A DNA stretch of 64,000 nucleotides from Chloroflexota bacterium (GCA_022561385.1 JADFRG010000002.1:100503-164502); one strand, 5' to 3'; numbered from the stretch's first letter, positions 29,129 to 38,748 are shown. Program-made: numbers and translations. The notes: a model not told the origin generated them from the sequence alone.

Positions 29129-29628
29129 GCGGCGAGTCTACCACTCCGCCCGGACTCTCCTGCGCTACCCTCGGGTGGTACCTGCGCAGCCTAGTTTGTG
29201 GCTATGCGCATTCTGATATACGTGCCAAGCCTGTGACAGGGCCTTCTCGATCCGCGAATACGATTGTGGGCCAGAGCCACAACGAGCGAAAGGTCGCATT
29301 TCCACGACCGCGCGTCTGCGGCCCCCCGCTGCACCGTCCCATCGCCTGGTCGAGGATCGAGGGAGGGAATGAGAATGGCGGAAATACTATTCCGCGCCTT
29401 CCGGCAGCCGATGGACGGGTCCAATCAAGGGCGAAGGGCCGAAATTTTCGCAAGGGCTGGTTTTGTTAGCTCGCATCGATAGGTTCGCAAGATCAAGCGA
29501 GGGGGGTTAGATGGCGCGCAAGGCGATCGGCGTGAGTCGGTCGTTCCGGTACTCAATGATGGGTAAGTGGGATCAAGCGAGGAAAGTTAGATGCCGCGCG
29601 AGGCGAGCGACGCGGGACCGAAACCGGA
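29129..29628. other. 500-base intergenic region with a short direct repeat
   Basis: This lies between the MogA gene and pgeF, both on the minus strand. Short open frames on both strands overlap here, but none has a recognisable domain or a clear ribosome-binding site. The only structure noticed is the direct repeat at 29491-29606. Confidence 0.5.
29491..29606 (+). repeat. Two imperfect direct repeats, 80 bases apart
   Basis: GATCAAGCGAGG at 29491 and 29571, each followed by a three-base variable spot, GTTAGATG and then a CGCGC..AGGCGA segment. Each unit is about 36 bases. No further copies are seen in the window. The function is unknown. Confidence 0.65.
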
Positions 29629-30123
29629 TCAGACTTTGTGGCTCTTCTCCGCTTCCGGATCAGCTGAGATCAGCTGGACCGCGTGCGGGAGCACGGATCG
29701 GATTACCTCCAGGTTCTCACCGGCAGCCTTGGGACTTCCTGGGAGATTCACGATCAACGTGTTTCCTCGAATGCCGGCCGCGGCTCGGGAGAGCATGGCG
29801 TGCGGGGTCACCTTCAGGCTTTGAGCGCGCATGGCTTCCGTAAGCCCTGGCGCTAATCTATCCACCACGTCGAGCGTGGCCTCCGGAGTCACATCCCGGA
29901 TCGCGAAACCAGTGCCACCGGTGGTGAGAATCAGGTCAACCTTGGCCGAGTCGCTCCACTGTTTCAGCAGGCCGGAGATCCGCCCTACGTCATCGGGAAG
30001 TACGGAAGTCTCCACAACGGTCCAGCCCTCGGATTGCGCGAATTCTGCCAGCAACGGGCCGGATTCGTCTTCCCGTTCGCCTGCCGCGGATCGATCGGAT
30101 ATGGTCAAAATGCCTACCCGCAC
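29629..30123 (-). CDS. MogA/MoaB family molybdopterin cofactor biosynthesis protein
   Basis: A 164-residue protein with GILTISDRSAAGEREDESGP, LILTTGGTGFAIRDVTPEAT and NLPGSPKAAGENLEVI. These are the MogA/MoaB substrate and Mg-binding motifs of adenylyltransferases that activate molybdopterin before metal insertion. No other molybdenum gene is in the window. It begins three bases after the PHP-AlbA gene ends, on the same strand. Confidence 0.92.
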   Translation of the reverse strand: MRVGILTISDRSAAGEREDESGPLLAEFAQSEGWTVVETSVLPDDVGRISGLLKQWSDSAKVDLILTTGGTGFAIRDVTPEATLDVVDRLAPGLTEAMRAQSLKVTPHAMLSRAAAGIRGNTLIVNLPGSPKAAGENLEVIRSVLPHAVQLISADPEAEKSHKV

Positions 30124-30126
30124 GGC

Positions 30127-31827
30127 CTACTCAGACTCCCTCCCCACCAATCGCTTCCATTCCCCGTGAATCCCATCCTCGGTGACTCCAAAGTAGAGGC
30201 GCGTGGATCCGTTTGCGGCTTGTGCCAGATCGTAACGCCGGCTCTTGCCACGGCCACGCGTTCCCAGTAACCCCAGTTCTCCTTCCCACGACGAAGCAGC
30301 CTTACGAACATCTTTAGGCAGCTTCAAGTACTGGGTAATGGCATAATGCCAGAGCCTGCGGGCGGAGGATTCGGTAACATTCTTCACCACATTTCCGTTT
30401 CGAAGGTCCCTGACGGTAAAGTATTGCACGCCCTCCCGTTCTTCCACGGCCACAATCTCGGCACCGGTCTTGGGAGCGGGAGTCCCTTTTGCAACATCAG
30501 ATTCCGGCTGCGGCTGAATCCGTTCCACATCCGTCGCGACTGCGCCGCGCCGGACCATTTGTACGATCTCATCCCGCACCGCAAGCCCGGTATCCGCCTC
30601 TTCGCGGACATAAATCTTGTTGTCGTCAACGGCGTAGGGTGGGTCCTCCCCTCTTGGGACCAGGACCCGAATCACAGTAACTCCCTGAGTGACCTGGGCA
30701 TCCACCTGGGCCTTCAGCGGTGGGCTTATTCGATTGCTGATCTCGCGCCGCAGCTTGTCCACGGATGCAGAGGCATTGTTGATTCCAGCCGGCTTGCCCT
30801 TTTTTTCTGGATCGATGCCTACATAGACCGTTCCACCGTTCGTATTGGCGAATGCGCAAACATCGGCAATGATGGCGTAGAGATTTCCGCCGCGCACCGT
30901 CATACTCTCATGAAAATCCTGTACAAGGGAGGCGCCGTCTTCGATCGCGGGTCGAATGAAGTCGAACTCACCCTCCCGCCGCTCCACATGCGGTCGCGTC
31001 CGCGCGAAGTCGTTTCCTTGCAATAGTTCCTTAATCGCCTCGAATGAAACTTTGGGGAGAAGCATCTCCGTGGCCCGACCCCCCACGCCAAATTTCTTCT
31101 CGTTATTCGGATCGACAGAAAGGCCGTGGGCGTCCGAACCCTGGATAATGTGCATGCGCCGCGGATATTCGGGTTTGGTGCCATTGAAAAATGCGGCTGT
31201 TGATCGACGAGCCTTAGTTTCAAGATCGGTCACCTCCAGCGCTTGGAGATTGGGGTCCTGAGTGTAGGCAATCTTCGTTTGGCCCCCGATCGGGAAGCCT
31301 CGCATTGCAACCCCGTTGCTGGAATTTGCGTGGGCGGCGATCGCCAGACCTCCCGCTTCACTGATGATCTTGTAAGCTGCCAGCACATCGCTCGAGGCGC
31401 CGATATTAGAGGCCCCCGCGTCGATTTCGCCCGGCGGGATATTTAGCGACAACAATAAGTGCTCAAGCTCTCTCACCGGTTTTTCGGGCTCAAAGATGCC
31501 CAGCACGTGGAAACCGAACGTTGCCGTAAACTCGAAGCCCGGCAATACCAGCAGCTCTTCATGGAGCTTGCGGTAGTCTGCGAGGCGCTCGCTCTCGTCC
31601 TTTCGAATGCGCTCCAATTCCTCCAACATCGTCAGCCGTTGAATGTCTTCCTGCATGCTTCGAATTCCGGCAACGGTGTTGTGATCGGTAAAGGCGATGA
31701 CCCTCAATCCGCGCGCCTTTGCGGTTCGCAAAATATCCAAATACGAAATTTCCGGCTCCCGATAGTCACTGGAAGCCGGAGTATGTAGGTGCAAATCAAC
31801 CACTACCCAACTACGCTCTTGTTTCAA
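30127..31827 (-). CDS. PHP phosphoesterase domain fused to a Schlafen-type AlbA_2 domain
   Basis: A 566-residue two-domain protein. Residues 1-270 are a PHP metal-dependent phosphoesterase: [40 protein letters not shown] and QGSDAHGL. From about residue 300 a typical AlbA_2 (Schlafen-like) domain follows: [15 protein letters not shown] and later [16 protein letters not shown]. The last 120 residues form a smaller domain with [14 protein letters not shown] domains hydrolyse nucleotide or phosphate esters; AlbA_2 domains bind nucleic acids in studied cases. The pairing suggests a nuclease or nucleic-acid-linked phosphatase, but no substrate can be named. It is encoded between the response regulator and MogA genes. 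Confidence 0.85.
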   Translation of the reverse strand: MKQERSWVVVDLHLHTPASSDYREPEISYLDILRTAKARGLRVIAFTDHNTVAGIRSMQEDIQRLTMLEELERIRKDESERLADYRKLHEELLVLPGFEFTATFGFHVLGIFEPEKPVRELEHLLLSLNIPPGEIDAGASNIGASSDVLAAYKIISEAGGLAIAAHANSSNGVAMRGFPIGGQTKIAYTQDPNLQALEVTDLETKARRSTAAFFNGTKPEYPRRMHIIQGSDAHGLSVDPNNEKKFGVGGRATEMLLPKVSFEAIKELLQGNDFARTRPHVERREGEFDFIRPAIEDGASLVQDFHESMTVRGGNLYAIIADVCAFANTNGGTVYVGIDPEKKGKPAGINNASASVDKLRREISNRISPPLKAQVDAQVTQGVTVIRVLVPRGEDPPYAVDDNKIYVREEADTGLAVRDEIVQMVRRGAVATDVERIQPQPESDVAKGTPAPKTGAEIVAVEEREGVQYFTVRDLRNGNVVKNVTESSARRLWHYAITQYLKLPKDVRKAASSWEGELGLLGTRGRGKSRRYDLAQAANGSTRLYFGVTEDGIHGEWKRLVGRESE

Positions 31828-31853
31828 TCTCGTTCTCCTTGCGGCGTTAGCTG

Positions 31854-32207
31854 CTACCGCAAATTTTCTCGTATCATTTCGATCAGGTCTGGGGGCGAAT
31901 AGGGCTTAAGCATGAAACCGTTGGCGCCGGCCTCCATGCACCGCTCCTCGACGTCCATACCTGAGGTCATGATAATGGGGAGCGACCTTAACTCCGTGGT
32001 GGACCGCATTGTGCGCAGTAGCTCGATCCCATCACCGTCGGTAAGGAAAACGTCCATGATCACCAAATCCGGTGGGTCATCCTGCAAGGTTTGCACTAGA
32101 TCTCCCGGCTGTGTAGTGGGGGAAACTTCGAACCCGTCCAGCTCAAGCAGCGTCGTAAGCAAGGAAACCATCGTGTGGTCGTCCTCCACGATCATGAGTC
32201 TCGCCAT
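31854..32207 (-). CDS. Stand-alone response regulator receiver (CheY-like)
   Basis: A 118-residue receiver with the acidic pair in MIVEDDHTM, the phospho-accepting Asp in VIMDVFLTDGDG, the Thr/Ser site in IMTSGMD and the Lys in LKPYSPP. No output domain is fused, and no histidine kinase is adjacent. I set the start at the ATG at 32207. A GTG at 32231 would overlap lon and has no better ribosome-binding site. It lies just downstream of lon on the same strand. Confidence 0.9.
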   Translation of the reverse strand: MARLMIVEDDHTMVSLLTTLLELDGFEVSPTTQPGDLVQTLQDDPPDLVIMDVFLTDGDGIELLRTMRSTTELRSLPIIMTSGMDVEERCMEAGANGFMLKPYSPPDLIEMIRENLR

Positions 32208-32217
32208 CGCGATCGCG

Positions 32218-34863
32218 CTAGCGCGGAGCACCGACGGGTTCTGGTGAATGCGGCTTCCGGGGTCGAGAGAGTTTCTTCTTTGATTTGGATGCGGGTTGCG
32301 TCTTTGCTTTCGATGGAGTCTTCTTCCGGGGCTTGGCGGCAGTCCTTTTCTTGGCCTTTCGCTTTGATTTCCGCTTGCCCCCCAGCGCCGTACTCAGCAC
32401 TTCATCGACCGTATCGACGAAAATGAAATCAATGGCCTCTTTGACCTCGTCCGGCACATCCTCTAAATCGACCGCATTTCGTTTGGGGAGGATGACCGTC
32501 TTCAGACCTGCCCTGTGTGCCGCCAGAACTTTTTCTTTTACCCCACCGATTGGCAGTACTTTACCTCTAAGGGTAATTTCGCCCGTCATCGCCAAATCGC
32601 TTCGGACGGCTATTCCGGTGGCCAGAGAGGCGAGCGCAGAGGCCATCGTGATGCCGGCCGAGGGGCCATCCTTCGGCTGCGCGCCCGCCGGAACATGAAG
32701 ATGAATGTCATTTTCACTCCAATAGGAATCCTTTATATTGAGACTTTCTGAAACCGAGCGCACGTAGGAGAGGGCGGCCTGGGCTGACTCCTTCATAACG
32801 TCTCCTAACAAGCCGGTTACCTTGAAGTCTTTGCCGCCCTTCATAGCGGTAGCTTCAATAAATAGAATCTCGCCTCCTGCTGGCGTCCAAGCCAATCCGG
32901 CCGCCACGCCCGGTATTTGGGTTCGATCGGCAATTTCCTCGGGTCCGAAATAGCGCGCCTTGCCGAGCAACTCCGTAACCACTGCGGGGGTCACCTTCTT
33001 CTTTTTAGTCTTCCCCGCCGCCACTCCGGTGGCAACCTTCCGGGCAACCCTTCCGATCTCGCGCTCCAAGTTGCGCACTCCTGCCTCGCGGGTGTAGGCC
33101 TGAATCAGCTCCCGGATTGCAAGCTCTGTAAATGTGATTTCGCCCTTGCGCAGACTGTTTTCCCGTATCTGCCTGGGGATCAAATAGTTCTTGGCGATGA
33201 TGACTTTTTCGCCCTCGGTATAACCTGATAAACGAATAACTTCCATTCGATCCAGAAGCGGAGAGGGGATTGTATCGAGCCAATTGGCGGTGGTAATGAA
33301 CATGACCTTTGAAAGATCGTAGGCCACCTCCAGGTAGTGGTCTCGAAACTCAGAATTTTGTTCAGGGTCCAGCACCTCCAACAGCGCGGATGCCGGGTCC
33401 CCGTGGAAATCCCGGCCGAGCTTGTCAATTTCGTCCATCATGAAAACTGGATTGCGCGATTCGACCCGTCGAAGTGCCTGGAGAATGCGTCCGGGGAGGG
33501 CCCCAATGTAGGTACGCCTATGTCCGCGTATCTCGGCTTCATCGTGGACTCCGCCCAGCGAAATGCGGATAAATTCGCGTCCGGTTGCGCGCGCGATCGA
33601 TCTCCCAAGGGAAGTTTTGCCCACACCCGGAGGCCCAACGAAGCAAAGTATGGCGCCTTCGCGCTCACGCCGAATCACGTCTTGCACCGATTCTTCGGCA
33701 TCCTCGCTCCGTTCCAGTTTCAACTTTCGCACGGCCAAATACTCAAGGATCCGCTCCTTGACATCTTCCAGACCATAGTGGTCCTCGTCCAGGACCTTGC
33801 TGGCATGCTCCAGATCGAGGTTGTCCTCGGTTTCCTTGCTCCAGGGAATTGAAACCAACCAATCTAAGTAGGTGCGGATCACCCCGAACTCAGCCGCGGC
33901 AGTCGGAAGTTTGGCCAATCGATCCAGCTCTCGCCTGGCCTGCTTTTCGGCCTCCTCTGGAAGATCCGCCTTTTCAATCTTTTCTCTGAATTCCTCTACT
34001 TCCGCGCCCTGCTCATCCACCTCTCCGAGTTCACGCTGGATCGCCTTTAATTGTTCCCGCAAGAAAAACTCGCGCTGGACTTTCTCAATCTCTTCGCGCG
34101 CTTCGTCCTGGATCTTCTGGCCAAGCGCCAACACTTCGATCTCGCGGCTAAGCAGCGCGTTCAGGCGCTGAAGTTTAGCGGAAGTGGAATTTTCCTCGAG
34201 AAGCTCCTGAGCCACGTCCAGCTCCATGCGCTGATAATTCGCGATGGTATAGGCCACCTGAAGCGGATCTTCCTGAAGGAGCACGCTGGCGACCACCTCT
34301 CGTGGTAGCGAGGGAGCCAGCTCCGCCACCTCCTGGAACATATCCGAGGCAGCTCGCATCTGGGCCTCGATTTCGACCCCGTCCTCAACTTCTTCGGGCC
34401 AGAGCAGAATGCTGGCCCGCAGATAAGGCTCGTGTGCGCTGAACTCACCCAGCTCGAATCGAGCTAGGCCCTGTACGATCATGCGGATGGTGCCGTCCGG
34501 TGCGCGGAAAAGCCGCTGCACATTGGCAACCGTGCCGTAGGCGTATAAGTCCTTCGGTCCGGGCTGCTCCAATTCGGGCTTTCGGGAGGCAACTAATCCG
34601 ACGAGGCGGTCCTTAGACGCTACATCGTCAACCAATCGAATGGATCGCGGCTGCCCGATCGTGAGCGGGACCACGGTATGGGGATAAACGACGACCCCCC
34701 GCAAGGGAAGGATCGGCAGTTCCTCGGGAATTTTGAGCACTTCCGCCTCAGTTACGTGCTCTCCTAACGCCGTGCTTTCGTCGCGGACAACAATGCGCGA
34801 TTCGGGAGACTCTTCGGGTTCGCCTGGTGGCTCTTTGAGATGTTTATCGTCGGGATCGTCCAT
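32218..34863 (-). CDS. lon: ATP-dependent Lon protease with long basic C-terminal tail
   Basis: An 881-residue LonA protease: N-terminal substrate domain ([20 protein letters not shown]), a coiled-coil linker, an AAA+ module with [12 protein letters not shown], then the Ser-Lys proteolytic domain with DGPSAGI and [10 protein letters not shown]. The last 54 residues (about 828-881) are an extra tail rich in Lys, Arg, Pro and Ser, which is outside the usual family length. Lon degrades misfolded and regulatory proteins. It is preceded by the Hsp20 gene in the same direction with nine bases between. Confidence 0.95.
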   Translation of the reverse strand: MDDPDDKHLKEPPGEPEESPESRIVVRDESTALGEHVTEAEVLKIPEELPILPLRGVVVYPHTVVPLTIGQPRSIRLVDDVASKDRLVGLVASRKPELEQPGPKDLYAYGTVANVQRLFRAPDGTIRMIVQGLARFELGEFSAHEPYLRASILLWPEEVEDGVEIEAQMRAASDMFQEVAELAPSLPREVVASVLLQEDPLQVAYTIANYQRMELDVAQELLEENSTSAKLQRLNALLSREIEVLALGQKIQDEAREEIEKVQREFFLREQLKAIQRELGEVDEQGAEVEEFREKIEKADLPEEAEKQARRELDRLAKLPTAAAEFGVIRTYLDWLVSIPWSKETEDNLDLEHASKVLDEDHYGLEDVKERILEYLAVRKLKLERSEDAEESVQDVIRREREGAILCFVGPPGVGKTSLGRSIARATGREFIRISLGGVHDEAEIRGHRRTYIGALPGRILQALRRVESRNPVFMMDEIDKLGRDFHGDPASALLEVLDPEQNSEFRDHYLEVAYDLSKVMFITTANWLDTIPSPLLDRMEVIRLSGYTEGEKVIIAKNYLIPRQIRENSLRKGEITFTELAIRELIQAYTREAGVRNLEREIGRVARKVATGVAAGKTKKKKVTPAVVTELLGKARYFGPEEIADRTQIPGVAAGLAWTPAGGEILFIEATAMKGGKDFKVTGLLGDVMKESAQAALSYVRSVSESLNIKDSYWSENDIHLHVPAGAQPKDGPSAGITMASALASLATGIAVRSDLAMTGEITLRGKVLPIGGVKEKVLAAHRAGLKTVILPKRNAVDLEDVPDEVKEAIDFIFVDTVDEVLSTALGGKRKSKRKAKKRTAAKPRKKTPSKAKTQPASKSKKKLSRPRKPHSPEPVGAPR

Positions 34864-34872
34864 TGTGGCCTT

Positions 34873-35283
34873 TCACTCGATCGAGATTATCTTAGGTTGA
34901 GACTTGGGGAGCTCCACCCGGAGGAAGCCATCGACGTATGCCGCCTCGATATCAGGCACCTTCACAGATTCCGGTACTTGAACGGTGGTCTCGAACTCTC
35001 CGTAGCCAATTTCCATTTGATGGTATGCCTTCTGTATGCCTTCGTCGCTCCGTGCGCCCCGAATTACAAGGGTCTGTTTGTCAAAAGTCACTGAAATTTC
35101 GGCCCCACGCATTCCGGCGATTTCTACTCGTACGTGGTAGCTATCGTCCGTCTCATAAACATCGGTGGGTGGGCGCCAGGCGTGGGTCGTTCGCTTGATA
35201 CCCCAGAGGGATTCGTGTTCCGAGCTGGGAGGCCACGAATCCTCATCAAAAGCCTTTAGCTGGATTCGTTCTTCATCTGCCAT
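34873..35283 (-). CDS. Hsp20 / alpha-crystallin family small heat-shock protein
   Basis: A 136-residue chaperone that holds unfolding proteins. The alpha-crystallin domain runs from about WRPPTDVYETDDSYHV to the conserved VDGFLRVELPK. The N-terminal arm is short and acidic. It heads an operon with lon, so both heat-stress proteins are co-transcribed. A 7-bp inverted repeat lies 29 bases upstream of the start codon. Confidence 0.93.
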   Translation of the reverse strand: MADEERIQLKAFDEDSWPPSSEHESLWGIKRTTHAWRPPTDVYETDDSYHVRVEIAGMRGAEISVTFDKQTLVIRGARSDEGIQKAYHQMEIGYGEFETTVQVPESVKVPDIEAAYVDGFLRVELPKSQPKIISIE

Positions 35284-35311
35284 TTTTCCTCAACTCTAAA
35301 GGGTCAAATTG

Positions 35312-35336
35312 CGCAGTTATGTCTATTAGAACTGCG
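35312..35336. promoter_or_regulatory. Inverted repeat upstream of the hsp20-lon operon
   Basis: CGCAGTT at 35312-35318 and AACTGCG at 35330-35336 form a perfect 7-bp inverted repeat with an 11-base spacer. It lies upstream of hsp20 in the divergent region. The sequence matches neither CIRCE (TTAGCACTC-N9-GAGTGCTAA) nor HAIR. It could be an operator for a heat-shock regulator. Confidence 0.4.
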
Positions 35337-35383
35337 GCCCCATTCTACCATTCTCAACTTTCCGGCGCACTTTTCCGGAACTG

Positions 35384-35412
35384 TTGTGCGCTCCGGTCAT
35401 TGCCGGTAGAAT
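35384..35412 (+). promoter_or_regulatory. Possible promoter for the cNMP-binding protein gene
   Basis: TTGTGC (35384-35389) and TAGAAT (35407-35412) have a 17-base spacer. The start codon is about 118 bases downstream, so the leader would be long. Confidence 0.35.
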
Positions 35413-35529
35413 GCTCCTGGGTCCCCGTTAATTGGAGGCCAAACTCGCTGGGAACCCGATTCCGAATAGGCGGAGAGTCCGGCACAGCCGGCTACCCATC
35501 CACCTCATCCAGCCCTGAGAGTACAAAGA

Positions 35530-35976
35530 ATGACACTTTCCGCGACATTGAGCCAGGTCGAGCTATTTGAAGGCTTGGAGCCAGATGAGCTCGAAAAAAT
35601 TGTGGCCATTTGCGAGGAGCGCACGATCGCCGCGGGACAGGTTGTCGCACAACAAGGAGACGCCGGGGACGAGCTATTTGTTATCTTGGAAGGTCTCGTG
35701 GAAGTCGTTCACGAAGAGACGCCCGAAGATCCTGCGCCGCGCACCGTGGTCAACCTCGGCCACGGTCAAGTTTTTGGCGAGATGGCGCTGGTCGACTATG
35801 GACCGCGATCGGCAACCGTTCGCGTGATCTCCGACAACGCCATCCTGCAGGTCATTCCACGTGAAGCGTTTATCGAAGTGTGCGAATCCCACCATCATCT
35901 CGGATATGTAATCATGCGCAATATGGCCGCAGATCTATCTTTCAAGCTGCGCCACCAACATCTTATTGGGCGCTAG
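35530..35976 (+). CDS. Cyclic nucleotide-binding domain protein (single domain)
   Basis: A 148-residue protein that is a lone cNMP-binding beta-barrel: LFEGLEPDELEKI, GDAGDELFVILEGLVEV, GQVFGEMALVDYGPRSATVR. The GEMALVDYGPRSATV phosphate cassette fits a cAMP- or cGMP-binding site (Glu and Arg both present). It has no DNA-binding helix-turn-helix, unlike Crp. It probably regulates a partner that is not fused to it. A small gene follows after four bases. Confidence 0.9.
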   Translation: MTLSATLSQVELFEGLEPDELEKIVAICEERTIAAGQVVAQQGDAGDELFVILEGLVEVVHEETPEDPAPRTVVNLGHGQVFGEMALVDYGPRSATVRVISDNAILQVIPREAFIEVCESHHHLGYVIMRNMAADLSFKLRHQHLIGR

Positions 35977-35980
35977 CGAT

Positions 35981-36184
35981 ATGTCGACTATATATAAGGT
36001 CAGTTATGTGGTCCAGGGTGGCGATCACCCCGGCGCAATTCTTAATGAAGACAAAAAACCGGAATTGGGGCAGCGAGTGACTTTGGGAAGCAACGTCTTC
36101 GAAGTGGTCGAGATCGTGGATCTGATGCCGGCTCGGGGCGATTTCAGCTTTCTTCACGTGACCGTTAAATCCATTCCAAGCTAG
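35981..36184 (+). CDS. Small conserved-looking protein downstream of the cNMP-binding protein
   Basis: A 67-residue protein that starts MSTIYKVSYVVQGGDH and is rich in beta-type residues, with no recognised domain. Start chosen at the ATG at 35981, four bases after the previous stop; an upstream in-frame ATG at 35966 lies inside the previous gene. It is followed by a clear intrinsic terminator, which supports it as the real last gene of this unit. Function unknown. Confidence 0.65.
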   Translation: MSTIYKVSYVVQGGDHPGAILNEDKKPELGQRVTLGSNVFEVVEIVDLMPARGDFSFLHVTVKSIPS

Positions 36185-36210
36185 CCGACGCACAATTAAT
36201 ATCTCGAGTT

Positions 36211-36239
36211 CCTGGCGGAGGAACGGCCAGGGTTTTTTT
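36211..36239 (+). terminator. Intrinsic terminator after the small gene
   Basis: CCTGGC (36211-36216) pairs with GCCAGG (36226-36231) around a nine-base loop, and a run of seven T begins at 36233. It ends the cNMP-binding protein unit. Confidence 0.8.
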
Positions 36240-36257
36240 GTTTTGGGTAGCTCGGCG

Positions 36258-36286
36258 AGCGCCAATTAGCTCACTGAGGTGGCGCT
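36258..36286. repeat. Inverted repeat between convergent genes
   Basis: AGCGCCA (36258-36264) and TGGCGCT (36280-36286) are perfect 7-bp arms. The spacer contains CTCACTGAG, itself a small palindrome. It lies just downstream of the ABC permease stop and may help to end the minus-strand transcript, although no T-run follows. Confidence 0.35.
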
Positions 36287-36312
36287 AAGGGTGGGTAGTC
36301 AAACCGAAAATC

Positions 36313-37749
36313 TCAGGGCCCTGCCAGCAGAGCCACCGCTACCCTTGGAGTTACGAACACTTCCAATACCGCCGCGACCATGATTAATGGAACGACCAGT
36401 GCCAGCGATAGGCGCGCCCACTTTCCGAGGGCTACCAACCAGCTGGCGCCAAGCGACGAGCCCTTAGGCAGGCTCAAGGCAGCAAGCGCAAGCTGAAGAA
36501 TTGCAGCCCCCGCGATGATGGCGGCCGGAATCTCAATTATCCCGTGCGGGAGTACCAGGGCCGTGAGCAGCCGGGAGGTGTCCAATCCGGCCAGGGCGAA
36601 ATTGCCTGCGAAATAGCCGATGATCCCTACCGGAGCCATCAGGAGCAGCATTCCCACGATCCCCAGGCTGAAGGCCCCCAGCACGCTGGCGATCGCCAAC
36701 GCACGCAGATTGTTGAACGCGACCCACTTCCAACCCAATGCGGATAGGAATCCGAAGTTTGACAGCTCGGTGGAGAACACCGCACTGATACGTTCTTGAT
36801 CAAACAGCTCCCCCGGCAACGTAAAAGTGGAGGCGCTTCGGACTCCGATAATGTAGGCAGCGGCCATAGCGAGCGCCATGATGATGAGCGGCCCGCGCAT
36901 TCCCGGCAGGGTTTGAGTGATCGTTTCGCGATACCACGTGAACGGAGATCGAGCCTTGCCTCGAAAACCTTCCCGAAAACGCGCTAGGCCCCATCTTAAA
37001 TTTACGTTGTCGAGGTCTCTTCCTAGAAGCTCTTCACGGTTGAATAGGTGTAGCCCCATGCGACCTAACACCATTGAAGTCAACATCAGGGCTGCCACGA
37101 TCCACCACAGGACGTTATAACGGCCCCAGAACATGATCAAGCTTTCAACGATGATCAGCTGGGCGGCCGGAATAATAACGAACGAGGCCAGCAGGTTGGC
37201 TCCTCGCACGGAGGTCGTTTGGGTTGAGATGACGACCGCGGCCGTGACCATCAACAATGCCTGCGCCGCGGTTAGTGCAAGCACCTGCGCGAGCAATTCC
37301 GGTGTCGGAGTCCATCCCAGACGCCACAGCAAGCCGGCCAGGTAGACAAATATTCCCAGGTAGGCGCCCGCGATTGGGGCGAGTAACGAGGCGAACATTT
37401 TTCCGAAATATAGCTGCGCGTCTGTGAGGGGTGTGGCAAGCAAGGGCTCAAGCGAAAGCCGCTCCCGCTCTCCGGCAAAACTTTCCAGCGCAATCACCAG
37501 CGATATCGAGATGGGAAAGAATCCCACTACAAGCAGCAAGAAAGGGATCAGTCGATCCCCGATGATGGTTGCTCCATATTCTTCAACGAAGTTAACCACC
37601 GTACTGGCCGTAATATTCATCAGCAAGGGAAAAAACAGGGTCAGAATGATGATCGGGGTCAGAATCCGCCAGTCGCGAAGCTGATCCCGGATCTCGCGCC
37701 TCGCCACAATCCACGCTCCAGGAAGTTCGCGCGTCAATCCTAGATTCAT
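36313..37749 (-). CDS. ABC-2 type permease with C-terminal SpoIIM-like domain
   Basis: A 478-residue membrane protein. The first half is an ABC-2 permease (ARREIRDQLRDWRILTPIIIL, SFAGERERLSLEPLLATPLTDAQLYFGK). The second half carries FNNLRALAIASVLGAFSLGI, then LVLPHGIIEIPAAIIAGAA, which is the hallmark of the SpoIIM/DUF95 family. In other genomes these two are usually separate genes, so this is a probable fusion. Its ATPase partner overlaps it by four bases. The substrate is unknown. Confidence 0.82.
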   Translation of the reverse strand: MNLGLTRELPGAWIVARREIRDQLRDWRILTPIIILTLFFPLLMNITASTVVNFVEEYGATIIGDRLIPFLLLVVGFFPISISLVIALESFAGERERLSLEPLLATPLTDAQLYFGKMFASLLAPIAGAYLGIFVYLAGLLWRLGWTPTPELLAQVLALTAAQALLMVTAAVVISTQTTSVRGANLLASFVIIPAAQLIIVESLIMFWGRYNVLWWIVAALMLTSMVLGRMGLHLFNREELLGRDLDNVNLRWGLARFREGFRGKARSPFTWYRETITQTLPGMRGPLIIMALAMAAAYIIGVRSASTFTLPGELFDQERISAVFSTELSNFGFLSALGWKWVAFNNLRALAIASVLGAFSLGIVGMLLLMAPVGIIGYFAGNFALAGLDTSRLLTALVLPHGIIEIPAAIIAGAAILQLALAALSLPKGSSLGASWLVALGKWARLSLALVVPLIMVAAVLEVFVTPRVAVALLAGP

Positions 37750-38678
37750 TCCTGAGCCTCCCGGTCCATTACCGATAGATACACCTCTTCCAGGCTTCGC
37801 CTTACCTCCGACAAAGTCACGATTCGTACACCCGCGGCCGCCATATTCGCGATGATCCGGGGATTGACTTGCTGCGGGTCAGGCGACTGGAAGCGAATCC
37901 AATCCTCCCCCTGCTCCCGAATGTTCACTTCATCGGGAAGTAAGTTCACCGCACCGTCCAGCGGACCGTCCACTCGTAATTCCATTACGGGATTGCCCAG
38001 ATAGTCTTGCATGAGCTGAGAGGCAGTACCCTGCGCAACGATCCTGCCGTTACGGATGATCGCAATGCGATCGGCCAGCAGTTCTGCCTCGCTCAGATTG
38101 TGGGTACATACAATAATGGCGCGATTTTCGGAGCGAAGGTCAAGGATGCTCTCGCGTACCAATCGAGCGCTCTCCGGGTCCATTGCTGAGGTCGGCTCGT
38201 CCAGAAGAAGGACGTCTGGATCGTGCAACAGGGCTCTCGCCATGGCCAGCTTCTGCCGCATGCCTTTGGAGTATTGACCCAGGCGCTGGTCCGTTGCATC
38301 CGCCAGGCCGAACCTTTCCAATAGCTCGGCCACGCGTCGGTCTGTGTGGTCCGAATCCAGCCCATAGATCCTCCCAAAAAAGGCCAGATATTCCTGAGAT
38401 TTCATGCGCGTGTAAAGACCGTGGTGCTCGGTGAGCAGGCCGACTCGACGTCGGACCTCTGCCGCATTCACCGCGGTATCGAAACCGGCCACCCGCACGG
38501 ATCCCCGAGTAGGCATCAGGATGGAGGCCAACATTCGAATGGTCGTGGTTTTCCCGGCACCGTTGGGTCCCAGCAGGGCCAGCACCTCGCCTGCCTCGAC
38601 GCGCAGCGTCACGTCGTTGACCGCAATCAGGTCGTCAAAATTCTTGGTTAGGTTACGCGTCTCGATAGGCGCTTGCAT
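37746..38678 (-). CDS. ABC transporter ATP-binding protein
   Basis: A 310-residue ATPase with GPNGAGKTTTIRML (Walker A), YSKGMRQKLAMARALL (signature) and DVLLLDEPTSAMDP (Walker B and D-loop), and the switch His in CTHNLSEAE. The C-terminal 80 residues are an extra domain as in NatA/CcmA-type ATPases. The ATG at 38678 is chosen because a promoter with -10 TATAAT sits ten bases upstream. The longer frame to 38717 would begin inside the -35 box. Works with the downstream permease. The signature reads SKGM, a common CcmA variant. Confidence 0.92.
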   Translation of the reverse strand: MQAPIETRNLTKNFDDLIAVNDVTLRVEAGEVLALLGPNGAGKTTTIRMLASILMPTRGSVRVAGFDTAVNAAEVRRRVGLLTEHHGLYTRMKSQEYLAFFGRIYGLDSDHTDRRVAELLERFGLADATDQRLGQYSKGMRQKLAMARALLHDPDVLLLDEPTSAMDPESARLVRESILDLRSENRAIIVCTHNLSEAELLADRIAIIRNGRIVAQGTASQLMQDYLGNPVMELRVDGPLDGAVNLLPDEVNIREQGEDWIRFQSPDPQQVNPRIIANMAAAGVRIVTLSEVRRSLEEVYLSVMDREAQE

Positions 38679-38688
38679 GTGGGGGAGG

Positions 38689-38717
38689 ATTATAGCAGTG
38701 GGAGATTTGCCGCTCAA
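38689..38717 (-). promoter_or_regulatory. Sigma-70-type promoter placed for a leaderless ABC operon mRNA
   Basis: On the minus strand TTGAGC (38717-38712) and TATAAT (38694-38689) have a 17-base spacer. The ATG of the ATPase starts at 38678, ten bases past the -10 box, so transcription should begin within about five bases of the start codon. Confidence 0.65.
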
Positions 38718-38748
38718 TCGGCCCCATCTCCCATGTGGGGCGCAGAGG

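Noticed and set aside
35312..35336. CIRCE or HAIR heat-shock operator
   Set aside because: Neither consensus matches; recorded only as an unassigned inverted repeat.
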